In this document: positions 1 to 5,959 of the stretch, piece after piece | Position numbering within the stretch: position 1 is the stretch's first letter | How the letters are laid out: every line of letters begins with the position of its first letter | Origin: a bacterium | GTDB lineage: Bacteria > Verrucomicrobiota > Verrucomicrobiae > Opitutales > Opitutaceae | Direction: 5' to 3' | Length of the DNA: 6,093 bases | Assembly: GCA_021780625.1 (NCBI GenBank) | Contig: JAJXYI010000579.1 | Span: 1 to 6,093 of the forward strand | Notes under the pieces: generated by a model | What the model saw: only the letters and a program-made list of their open reading frames with translations | Databases searched by the model: none | What the model was told of the DNA's origin: nothing | Position numbers and translations under genes: made by a program

Positions 1-1
1 C

Positions 2-379
2 TCCGACGTCGGCCTGTCGAACATGGCCGGCCCCGTGGGCATCATCCGCATCTTCCACACGGCCGCCGAGGCGGGTTTCATCCCGGTCGTGCTGTTCACG
101 ATCCTCGTGAACGTGAGCCTCGCCGTATTCAACCTGCTTCCGATTCCGGTACTGGATGGCGGTCACATGCTGCTCGCGACGATCGGCAAGCTGCGCGGCC
201 GGCCGATCGCGCCCGAGTTCATCGCCACGACTCAGAGCGTATTCATGATCCTGCTGCTCGGGATGATTCTTTACGTGAGCTTCTTCGACGTGCGCCGGAT
301 TCGCCGCGACGACCAGACGGCGCCCGCTCCACGGCCCGCACCCTCCGCGCCCGCTGCCGCGCCCGCACCGGCGAAGTGA
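2..379 (+). CDS. rseP: RseP-like site-2 zinc metalloprotease, C-terminal fragment
   Basis: Partial gene, cut by the left edge; the frame is open from base 2, giving 125 residues before TGA at 377-379. It is the end of a site-2 (M50 family) intramembrane protease, which in the RseP branch cleaves membrane-bound anti-sigma factors and leftover signal peptides in the inner membrane. Visible signs are 'GPVGI' near the start (the segment after the PDZ domain), a hydrophobic helix leading into 'NLLPIPVLDGGH', whose LDG motif (Asp codon at 155-157) supplies the third zinc ligand, and a last membrane helix encoded at about 236-286. The HExxH active site and PDZ domain lie outside the window. After the last helix comes a charged patch and a Pro/Ala-rich tail of roughly 20 residues, longer than the short end of E. 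coli RseP. The family call is firm; the exact substrate cannot be told from this fragment. Confidence 0.93.
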   Translation, partial: SDVGLSNMAGPVGIIRIFHTAAEAGFIPVVLFTILVNVSLAVFNLLPIPVLDGGHMLLATIGKLRGRPIAPEFIATTQSVFMILLLGMILYVSFFDVRRIRRDDQTAPAPRPAPSAPAAAPAPAK

Positions 380-439
380 CCGGCCGCGCGGCGGCGGAAC
401 CAGGTTGCGCTTCGCACACGCCGCTCCCAGAGTCAGCGC

Positions 440-979
440 ATGTTATCCGATCTCACGATGACCATCATCGCGGCCGACCGGCCGGGCCTCGTCCAGCTCG
501 TCGCCGAACGCGTCGAATCGCATGGAGGTAACTGGCTGGAGAGCCGGATGTGCCGCCTCGGCGGTCAATTTGCCGGAATCGTGCGCGTTGCGGTTCCCTC
601 CGAGCAGGAGGCGGCGCTGACCCGCGCCCTCGCCCAGCTTGAGTCGCAGGGCCTGCGGATCGTGGTTCACACCGAAAACGCCGCGCCGGCGCGCGCGCCC
701 CGCCCGGCGCTCGCCACCATCGAGATCGTCGGCCACGACCGCCCGGGCATAGTGCGCCAGATTTCCGGCGTGCTCGCCGCCTACGGCGTCAACGTTGAGG
801 AGCTTTCCTCAGAGTGCGTCAACGCTCCCATGGACGGCGCCCAGCTGTTCCAAGCCAAGGCGATCGTGATGCTGCCCGCTTCGGTCACGCTCGCGACCGT
901 GCGCGCCGAGCTCGAGAAGATCGCGGCGGACCTGATGGTCGACATCCAGGTCCGCGCTCCCGATCAGGGCGCGAGGTAA
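440..979 (+). CDS. Double ACT-domain protein, GcvR-like putative regulator
   Basis: Complete 179-residue cytoplasmic protein with no signal peptide or membrane segment. Two ACT domains are visible: residues about 5-78 with the turn 'ADRPGLV' (12-18), and about 92-171 with 'HDRPGIV' (99-105). They are joined by an Ala/Pro/Arg linker (about 80-90). The 'GGNWLESRM..LGG.FAGI' block (29-46) is typical of GcvR-type proteins; E. coli GcvR is about 190 residues and controls the glycine cleavage operon by binding the activator GcvA. ACT domains usually bind amino acids. No DNA-binding domain or enzyme domain is present, so a sensor or adaptor role is more likely than direct DNA binding. No gcvA or gcv genes are in the window, so glycine control is not shown. 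The ATG at 440 is the first in frame but has no clear Shine-Dalgarno; Met7 (458) is an alternative start, though it would trim the first ACT strand. It lies 60 bases after the protease gene and overlaps the convergent propeller gene by 16 bases. Confidence 0.88.
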   Translation: MLSDLTMTIIAADRPGLVQLVAERVESHGGNWLESRMCRLGGQFAGIVRVAVPSEQEAALTRALAQLESQGLRIVVHTENAAPARAPRPALATIEIVGHDRPGIVRQISGVLAAYGVNVEELSSECVNAPMDGAQLFQAKAIVMLPASVTLATVRAELEKIAADLMVDIQVRAPDQGAR

Positions 980-3036
980 ACCTCGACCATCCCGGCGCCC
1001 GTGGTGCCACCCACGCCCTTGAGCTCGACCGTGTAGAGCCCGGCGGGAAGCGTCACCAGCATCGCCGAATCCGCGCTTCCCTGGGCGAACACCATTCCCA
1101 TGCCCAGGGCACTCTCCTCGGCGGAGATCTGCGACGCGTTCGTCGCATTGCCCCAGACCGAATTCTCCGCGATCGGCGTGCTCACCGAGCCCGTCGACGT
1201 GAAGGAAATCGAATAGAGTCGGATGGTAGGCTGCGCGAGGACCGAGGATGGAGTGAGATAATTCGCAAGCGCCGGACCCGCTCCGCGGATCAGCAGCGTG
1301 CAGCGCCCCGTGAGCTGCAGGCCGCCCACCAGGATGTTGTCGCCGGTTCCCACCTGGTTGCGCGCGGACACCGCCGCGAGCGCCGTCCCCGAGGTGCCTC
1401 CATTGTCGTAGCACTCGAGCAGCACCACGCCGTTCTGGCCATCGGCGGGCGACGGATTCGAGGTGTAAAGTCCCGCGGAATAACTCGAGAGCGTCGCGGA
1501 ATCCTTGCTTCCGGGCTGGAACACGAGTCCCAACCCGAGCGAGGTCTCCGCAGCAGAGATCTGGGTCACCAGCGAGGCGTCGGTCTGCTGGTCCCAGTTG
1601 TCGTTCTGGCCCACGAGAGAGACCGTGGTCCCGACGATGCTGTAGAGTTTCAGCGAGGGATCGGGCATGAAGTTCGCGACTCCCTGCGAAGCCAGCGCGG
1701 GGCCTGCGGCGCGCATCAGGAGCTGGCGGCTGCCGGAGCCCTTGACCTGAAAACCGGCAACGAGCGATCCGTCGCCTGTCCCCGGATACGCGCGCACGGA
1801 GAGCGCCGAGATCGCGCCGGTGCCGCCAGCGACCTGTCCGAAGGGAGTCGTCGCCACATGCTGCGGATCTCGCCGGTACTGCGACCACTCCGTGTACTGG
1901 GCGCCAGAGGTGCCGTTGAGCGCGTAGATCTGCTTGTCGTAGCAGCCAATGTAGATGTTCCCGTTGGAGTCGACGACGGGCGAGGAGTCCGCCCAGTCGC
2001 CCAGCGGGGTGGTCCAGCGCATCGTGCCGTCCGGATTCAGGCAGAGCACCTCGTTGTTGCTCGTGCCGAGCACCAGCGAACCGTCGGCGCGGATCGCGGC
2101 CGTCGAGTAGATCGGCTGCAACGCGGCGGCCCCCGAGGCGGGATACATCCACTTGAGCGCGCCCGCCTGGGTCAGCGCGTAGACGTGGCCGTCCGTGGAG
2201 CCGATGTAGATCGTCCCGTCAGCCCCCAGCGTGGGCGAGGCGTCGATCGCGTTGCCGGTGGCATAGGACCACTTCAAGGTGCCGTCCGACTTCAGGGCAT
2301 ACACGCTGCCATCCAGAGAGCCGAAATACACGGTGCCGTCCGCCGCCACCGCCGCGCTGTCGACGATTTCCCCGCCGGTCTTGTAGGTCCAAAGCTCGTT
2401 GCCGGAGGAGTCCAGGGCGTAAAAGGTGCTGTCGGAGGCGCCGACGTAGATCCGGCCGTCCGGCCCGATCGCGGGCGAGGCCTCGGTCTTGTCTGAAAAG
2501 GCTGCGGTCCATTTCAGCGAGCCCGCAGCGCTCAGCGCGTAGAGAAATCCGTCTGAGGAGCCGATGTAAACCGTGCCGTCAGTGCCGACCGCCGGGGAGC
2601 TCGTGATGTACCCGCCCGTCAGATACGACCACTTCTGTGCGCCGTTCGACGACACCGCATAGACGCGGCCATCCCAGGAGCCAAAGACGATTGTCTGACC
2701 GTCCGGGGTCACCGTCGGCGATGAGTCGATCCAGTCGCCGGCCTGAAACTGCCATTTCACCGTGCCGTCGGCGTTCAGCGCATAGAGCAGGCCGGAGGGC
2801 GAGGTGGAGGAGGCCGAGCCGATCTCGGTGCCGATATAGACCGTGCCATCGGGCCCGACCGCCGGAGACGACAGGATCGAGCCCGCGGCGGCACTCGACA
2901 GCGTGGTGTAATGCCAGCGAATCGAGCCGTCCGTCGTCTGCGCACGCAGTGTCGCGACGGCCAGGAGCAGGGCGCAGGCCCCGAGTCCAAGTCCCCGGCC
3001 GCGCCGGAGCATTGTGATAAGGTCACGAAAATTCAT
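964..3036 (-). CDS. Secreted PQQ-like beta-propeller protein with two C-terminal repeat modules
   Basis: A 690-residue exported protein. Residues 1-33 look like a Sec signal peptide: basic start, hydrophobic 'LGLGACALLLAVATL', likely cleavage near 'LRAQ'. Residues about 37-394 carry eight repeats of the form 'SPAVG.DGTVYIGS.DG.LYAL...G.LKW', spaced about 40 residues apart (motif starts near 57, 105, 146, 186, 226, 266, 311, 351). This fits an eight-bladed PQQ-like (quinoprotein/BamB-type) propeller, closed by 'WSQYRRDPQH' (384-393). There is no sign of cofactor ligands or a vicinal disulfide, so binding or scaffolding is likelier than dehydrogenase activity. Two related modules follow, at about 406-541 and 552-690, each with 'GTGD', 'R.AGPAL', 'LYSI' and 'AGLYT'. 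No lipobox or membrane anchor is seen. The start at 3036 overlaps the kinase stop as ATGA, with GAAGAG nine bases upstream; Met9 would give a shorter signal peptide and is the alternative. Function is unknown. Confidence 0.92.
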   Translation of the reverse strand: MNFRDLITMLRRGRGLGLGACALLLAVATLRAQTTDGSIRWHYTTLSSAAAGSILSSPAVGPDGTVYIGTEIGSASSTSPSGLLYALNADGTVKWQFQAGDWIDSSPTVTPDGQTIVFGSWDGRVYAVSSNGAQKWSYLTGGYITSSPAVGTDGTVYIGSSDGFLYALSAAGSLKWTAAFSDKTEASPAIGPDGRIYVGASDSTFYALDSSGNELWTYKTGGEIVDSAAVAADGTVYFGSLDGSVYALKSDGTLKWSYATGNAIDASPTLGADGTIYIGSTDGHVYALTQAGALKWMYPASGAAALQPIYSTAAIRADGSLVLGTSNNEVLCLNPDGTMRWTTPLGDWADSSPVVDSNGNIYIGCYDKQIYALNGTSGAQYTEWSQYRRDPQHVATTPFGQVAGGTGAISALSVRAYPGTGDGSLVAGFQVKGSGSRQLLMRAAGPALASQGVANFMPDPSLKLYSIVGTTVSLVGQNDNWDQQTDASLVTQISAAETSLGLGLVFQPGSKDSATLSSYSAGLYTSNPSPADGQNGVVLLECYDNGGTSGTALAAVSARNQVGTGDNILVGGLQLTGRCTLLIRGAGPALANYLTPSSVLAQPTIRLYSISFTSTGSVSTPIAENSVWGNATNASQISAEESALGMGMVFAQGSADSAMLVTLPAGLYTVELKGVGGTTGAGMVEVYLAP
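967..1821 (-). repeat. Tandem pair of C-terminal 'GTGD' modules in the propeller protein
   Basis: Two copies of one domain lie head to tail: copy A covers residues about 406-541 (1414-1821) and copy B about 552-690 (967-1383). Shared landmarks in the same order are 'LSVRAYPGTGD' versus 'VSARNQVGTGD', 'LLMRAAGPALA' versus 'LLIRGAGPALA', 'LKLYSI' versus 'IRLYSI', 'LGLGLVF' versus 'LGMGMVF', and 'AGLYT' in both. Copies differ clearly at sequence level, so the duplication is not recent. The module resembles, from memory, one found at the ends of many secreted Opitutaceae proteins. I cannot name a family for it, and its role (anchoring, export sorting or binding) is unknown. Confidence 0.75.
1855..2928 (-). 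repeat. Eight tandem coding repeats of about 120 bases (propeller blades)
   Basis: Within the propeller gene, a unit of roughly 40 codons recurs eight times. On the + strand the same phrase, 'gccgatgta..' followed by 'cgt.ccgtc', recurs near 2200, 2560 and, in varied form, 2820. Spacing is 40-41 codons except for two longer steps: blade 1 to 2 is 48 codons because of a Ser-rich insert (residues 73-81), and blade 6 to 7 is 45 codons. The blades have diverged enough that this looks like an old duplicated fold rather than a recent DNA amplification. Confidence 0.85.
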
Positions 3037-4502
3037 GGTGCGTCGCTCTTCAAAATCGAAGGAAAGGTGAGCCGGAATTGCGATCCGGAGGAATTCGTCT
3101 TCTCGATACGCAGTTCCCCGCCGGCATGGCGGGCGAGATGCCAGCTGATTGCGAGGCCCAGGCCGCTGCCGCCCGGCTTTGTGCTGCGGCGCGGCTGGAA
3201 AATCCGGTCACGCTCGGACGGAGCGAACCCCGGGCCTTCGTCGGTGATGTCCACCTCGATACGCCCATCGGACAGTGACCGCGCGGCAACACCGACTCGT
3301 TTTCCCCGAGGGGTGGCGTCGATCGCGTTGTCGACCACGTTCTTCAACGCCAGCCGGCAGAGGCTCGCGACCCGAAGGGAAACCCTGGCATCGCCGGACA
3401 CGGCACAGTCGAGAGTCGCGCCCGCGCGTTCGGCTCGCGGCGCGGCCTCCCTGCGGAGCTGGTCGATCAGGTCCTTCAGGTCGCAGGGTTCGGTACCCGA
3501 AGTCCCGGCTTCGTCGCTGAGGATCGTCGAGACTTCGCGCAGGAGACCCGAAATTCGCCGCGTCGTCTCCCGGGCCTCCCGCAGCGCCTCGCCGTCGCCG
3601 GCGGCGTCGCCGCCCGCCGCCGCGTCGGCGAGATATCCGTCGATCCCGGCGACCGGATTTCTGAGGCCGTGCACGAGGTGCGCGCTGATCGCGCCGACCG
3701 CCGAGGTCTTGGCTGCAAACACGAGTTCGGCGTTCGCCTTCGCCAGGTCAATCGACCGTTCCTCGAGCCTGCGCTCCGCCGCACGGAGTCGGCGGTAGAC
3801 CCAGGCGAGACAGAGGATGATCGCAGCGGCGCCGGCCAGATACGCCAGGGCCGCCTGCCGGACCAGCTGCGCGTCCATGTCCTTGAACGAGGTCTCGAGC
3901 GGTGCACCATCCATCCAGTACTGCGCAAAGGACAGGCCGGCGTCGGTGCTCGTCTGCGGCACGGGCACCACGACCTCGAGCAGCGACGCGCGCTTGTCCC
4001 CGGCGGCGAGTCCCTCGGTGCCGAGATGATCCGCCAGCTTCGCATCCGGATACAGCCGCGCACAGGCCTCGCCCCGCTGGCTGGCCCGGGCGGCCAGGTC
4101 CCGCGAAAGGTGGGCATCGACCGCCGTGCCCGGCAGGCACGAAATCAGCGTCCCCGCGCCGTCAAAGAGTCGCACCGCGATCACCCCGCGCATGCGCGAC
4201 GACTCCAGCACCGCGTCAAAGGCCGACACCTCGGTGCCCGCAAGTTCCGCCGAGTTGATGTCCGCCGACTGCGCATCGAGCTGCATCATCACCAACCCCT
4301 CAAGCGACGATGCCTCCTGGTGCAGCGCCTGCGCGCGCAGGCGGCTCCGAAGGGTGAGCGTGCCCGCCGCGACCACCACCGCGAAGATGATCAGCACGCC
4401 GCCCAGTCCTGCCGCGGGCAGGAACCAGTGGCGTGAGTGTTGTCGGGCGTCCGTCATGTCGAAGGGGGCTTCGTCGCGCGTCCCAGTCCGGTCGCGCCGC
4501 AT
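3033..4502 (-). CDS. Membrane-bound sensor histidine kinase, orphan
   Basis: A 489-residue inner-membrane sensor kinase. Membrane helices are at about 27-49 and 213-235, enclosing a periplasmic sensor region of about 160 residues that I do not recognise. A short helical linker (236-265, no clear HAMP domain) leads to the kinase core. Visible boxes are the H-box 'HLVHGLRNP' with His278 as the likely phospho-acceptor, the N-box 'NVVDNAIDA' (388-396), the G1 box 'DEGPGF' (421-426), 'IFQPRRSTK' (434-442) and the G2 box 'GGSGLGLAI' (444-452). ATP binding therefore looks intact. The residue after His278 is Gly where most kinases have Glu or Asp. An Ala/Gly-rich insert (about 291-304) sits between the two dimerization helices. 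The start at 4502 is supported by GAGGA six bases upstream; Met16 is a weaker choice. It lies 48 bases after the barrel gene and overlaps the propeller gene by four bases. No response regulator is in the operon, so the output is unknown. Confidence 0.93.
   Translation of the reverse strand: MRRDRTGTRDEAPFDMTDARQHSRHWFLPAAGLGGVLIIFAVVVAAGTLTLRSRLRAQALHQEASSLEGLVMMQLDAQSADINSAELAGTEVSAFDAVLESSRMRGVIAVRLFDGAGTLISCLPGTAVDAHLSRDLAARASQRGEACARLYPDAKLADHLGTEGLAAGDKRASLLEVVVPVPQTSTDAGLSFAQYWMDGAPLETSFKDMDAQLVRQAALAYLAGAAAIILCLAWVYRRLRAAERRLEERSIDLAKANAELVFAAKTSAVGAISAHLVHGLRNPVAGIDGYLADAAAGGDAAGDGEALREARETTRRISGLLREVSTILSDEAGTSGTEPCDLKDLIDQLRREAAPRAERAGATLDCAVSGDARVSLRVASLCRLALKNVVDNAIDATPRGKRVGVAARSLSDGRIEVDITDEGPGFAPSERDRIFQPRRSTKPGGSGLGLAISWHLARHAGGELRIEKTNSSGSQFRLTFPSILKSDAP
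3046..3051 (-). promoter_or_regulatory. Likely ribosome binding site of the propeller gene
   Basis: On the - strand this reads GAAGAG, nine bases before the ATG at 3036. It lies inside the last codons of the kinase gene. Together with the ATGA stop/start overlap it favours the 3036 start over the in-frame ATG at 3012, which has no such sequence ahead of it. Reinitiation by ribosomes finishing the kinase is plausible. Confidence 0.5.
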
Positions 4503-4508
4503 CGGGGG

Positions 4509-4513
4509 TCCTC
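4509..4513 (-). promoter_or_regulatory. Ribosome binding site of the histidine kinase gene
   Basis: On the - strand this reads GAGGA, ending six bases before the ATG at 4502. It is the clearest Shine-Dalgarno among the genes of this window and decides for the 489-residue start over the in-frame ATG at 4457, which has no comparable sequence at the right distance. Confidence 0.65.
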
Positions 4514-4550
4514 GGGGTTCATCGATGATGTGTGCCGGAGGGGTTCGGGT

Positions 4551-5738
4551 TCAAAACTGACGTCTGAGCCCCGCGGTGGCAACCAAGTCGCGATAGCTCG
4601 CGTTCTCGAGGTTGGTGAGGCTGGTCTCCCGCTCGAGCTCCGCATACGCCGACCAGACCTTGCCCAGCGTCCGCGCGACGCGAAGGGTGCCGTCGAGATC
4701 GTTCCGATGCCGGGCCGGCGGCGCCAGGCCAGCGCCCACCGTCTGCACGAGATAGCGGGAGTGGCTGCCGTCGAAATCCAGGTCGACGGTCCACACGCCC
4801 TTGGACCACTCGAGCGAGGCCGAGCCACCGAGGAGGTCGAAATCATAGAAGCCGGCATGCTCGTCGCGATTGGTATACCCGCGCACCTTGGCCGACGCCT
4901 CCCAAGTGCCGGCCCTGGTGGTCCATTTGCGGGTCGCCTTCAGCTCGGCCGACCGCTCGACGAAATGAAGCCGCGTACCTACGAGCGAACGGCCCGCCGC
5001 CGTCGTCTCCTCGCGTTCGCTGTACGACCGGCGCTTCACCTCGGCGGTGGCCTCCACCGTCCACGCGGGCCCGGGCGTCCAGATCACGCGCACCAGTCCG
5101 CCCGGCTCCGTGTAGTTCTCCGGAATGTCCCGGTACCGCGCGAGACCCGCCGTGCCACCCACCTCGACGGCAAACCGGTCGCCAAGGGAGCGTCGGACCA
5201 GCAGCTTCGCGCGCGCGCCGAGCACCTTCACCGGAAGGACGTAGCGCGCGGCAGCCGTATCCGAAAGGTCCAGCACCTGGTTGAAGTAATAGATTTCTGG
5301 AGACAGGCTGACGCGAAGCGATTTCACCGGGATCCAGCGCACATCGCCGTGGAGGAACCAGTGCTGCTCGCCGCCCGCGCCTGGCAGGGTGCGGAGGAAC
5401 CGGATGACCTCGCCGTCGAGCATCGCCCCGCCCTCCCAATGCCCGCCCATCGCCATGTGCCAAAGGAAAGCCTCGAGCTTCGCGCCCGCAAACGCGCGGC
5501 CCGGCGCGGCGTACGAGGACAACAGGGGGTTGTCGCGCCACCCCGCCACCGCGGTCACCGTCTCCTCGTGGGTCCAGAATGGAAACAGCTCCGCGGCGAG
5601 CGCCTGGATCTCATCAGGCGTCATCGTGGCCGCTGGAGCCGGGAGAGCCGGGGATGCAACCGCGGGCTGCGCAGGAGCCGCCGCGCTCAGCGCGACGGGC
5701 AGGCAGACGAGGAGGACCAGGGCTCGGAGCAGGCGCAT
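4551..5738 (-). CDS. Probable outer-membrane beta-barrel protein
   Basis: A 395-residue exported protein of no family I recognise. Residues 1-20 form a Sec signal peptide ('MRLLRALVLLVCLPVALSAA'), followed by an Ala/Pro linker to about 38 and a short helical stretch (about 39-58). From about 60 onward the chain is a run of amphipathic, alternating strands with aromatic girdle residues, for example 'VSLSPEIYYF' (143-152), 'WTVEATAEVKRRSY' (226-239), 'SASLEWSKGVWTVDLDF' (306-322) and 'VWSAYAELERETS' (361-373). The last strand, 'DLVATAGLRRQF' (384-395), ends in Phe, the usual C-terminal signal for insertion by the BAM complex. No plug domain, TonB box or lipobox is visible. The role could be a small channel or a structural barrel. 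The start at 5738 gives the signal peptide directly; no good Shine-Dalgarno precedes it. It is first in a same-strand run with the kinase and propeller genes, and its upstream region carries the inverted 9-base repeats. Confidence 0.8.
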   Translation of the reverse strand: MRLLRALVLLVCLPVALSAAAPAQPAVASPALPAPAATMTPDEIQALAAELFPFWTHEETVTAVAGWRDNPLLSSYAAPGRAFAGAKLEAFLWHMAMGGHWEGGAMLDGEVIRFLRTLPGAGGEQHWFLHGDVRWIPVKSLRVSLSPEIYYFNQVLDLSDTAAARYVLPVKVLGARAKLLVRRSLGDRFAVEVGGTAGLARYRDIPENYTEPGGLVRVIWTPGPAWTVEATAEVKRRSYSEREETTAAGRSLVGTRLHFVERSAELKATRKWTTRAGTWEASAKVRGYTNRDEHAGFYDFDLLGGSASLEWSKGVWTVDLDFDGSHSRYLVQTVGAGLAPPARHRNDLDGTLRVARTLGKVWSAYAELERETSLTNLENASYRDLVATAGLRRQF

Positions 5739-5818
5739 CGTGGTTTGCGTTGGGTCAAGGATCCTGAATTCGGCGGTTGAATGGAACAGAAGGCAACGAA
5801 GGGTACGAAGAACAAACC

Positions 5819-5865
5819 ACTTACCGGAGAATCGAGAGCCTTGATTTATTCACCGCTCGGTAAGT
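5819..5865. repeat. 8-base inverted repeat, ACTTACCG / CGGTAAGT
   Basis: The left half is 5819-5826 and the right half 5858-5865, separated by 31 bases, exactly complementary. It sits inside the larger inverted repeat, just after its left arm. The long spacer makes a simple hairpin less likely than a pair of binding half-sites or the inner part of a repeat element. Confidence 0.5.
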
Positions 5866-5877
5866 CGATTTTGCCTC

Positions 5878-5897
5878 GGCGATTTCGTATAATCGCC
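5878..5897. repeat. Perfect palindrome, 7-base arms GGCGATT / AATCGCC
   Basis: Arms at 5878-5884 and 5891-5897 are exactly complementary with a six-base spacer. It lies close to the right arm of the larger inverted repeat and about 140 bases before the barrel start codon, a fair place for an operator of that operon, although no regulator is known. It has no T-run on either side, so it is not a terminator. Confidence 0.5.
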
Positions 5898-5959
5898 TGA
5901 CTCGGCCTTCTTTGTTATCTTCGTTTCATTCTGTTAACTGCGTCTTTGAAGATGATGCG

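Larger units (their letters stand above)
5785..5935. repeat. Inverted pair of 9-base-period repeats (GAAGR.AAC-type)
   Basis: The left arm, 5785-5814, starts AACA and then runs in 9-base steps: GAAGGCAAC at 5789-5797, GAAGGGTAC at 5798-5806, GAAGAACAA at 5807-5815. The right arm, 5906-5935, read on the - strand, has the same layout: AACA, then GAATGAAAC, GAAGATAAC and AAAGAAGGC. Over 30 aligned bases the arms agree at 22. They face each other across about 90 bases. The pair could be the ends of a small non-coding mobile element, a pair of protein-binding arrays, or a common intergenic repeat of this lineage. I recall similar 'TTCGTTGCCTTCTGTT' stretches between genes in Opitutaceae but cannot confirm it here. 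Confidence 0.7.

Noticed and set aside
371..415. GCGAAG / CTTCGC inverted repeat between the protease and ACT genes as a terminator
   Set aside because: Six-base arms with a long spacer and no T-run. Not enough for an intrinsic terminator, so co-transcription remains open.
809..2152. Long open frame on the - strand, 447 codons
   Set aside because: It is out of frame within the propeller gene, whose repeats and modules are unmistakable. The product is Arg-rich low-complexity sequence, and it would also run through the ACT gene.
814..2496. Long open frame on the + strand, 560 codons
   Set aside because: It lies opposite the propeller gene and partly over the ACT gene. Its product is Arg/Gly/His-rich without any fold or motif, as expected for a shadow frame in GC-rich DNA.
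1930..2870. Regular repeats as a CRISPR array
   Set aside because: The period of about 120 bases matches propeller blades in frame, and the units are diverged coding sequence rather than short identical repeats with unique spacers.
1855..2928. Propeller as an active quinoprotein dehydrogenase
   Set aside because: The repeats match the general PQQ-like propeller pattern only. No cofactor-binding residues, adjacent-Cys disulfide or cytochrome domain were seen.
3669..4436. Open frame on the + strand, 255 codons, and smaller overlapping ones
   Set aside because: Antisense to the histidine kinase, whose catalytic boxes are all in frame. The products show no domain and have shadow-frame composition.
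4437..5780. Long open frame on the + strand, 447 codons
   Set aside because: It is antisense to the barrel gene, which has a signal peptide and a barrel C-terminus. The antisense product has neither and is dominated by Arg, Gly and Pro.
5888..5893. Perfect TATAAT on the + strand, a possible -10 box
   Set aside because: It falls in the spacer and arm of a palindrome, has only a poor -35 match (TCGATT) at 17 bases, and faces right where no + strand gene follows. Chance occurrence in an AT-richer gap is more likely.
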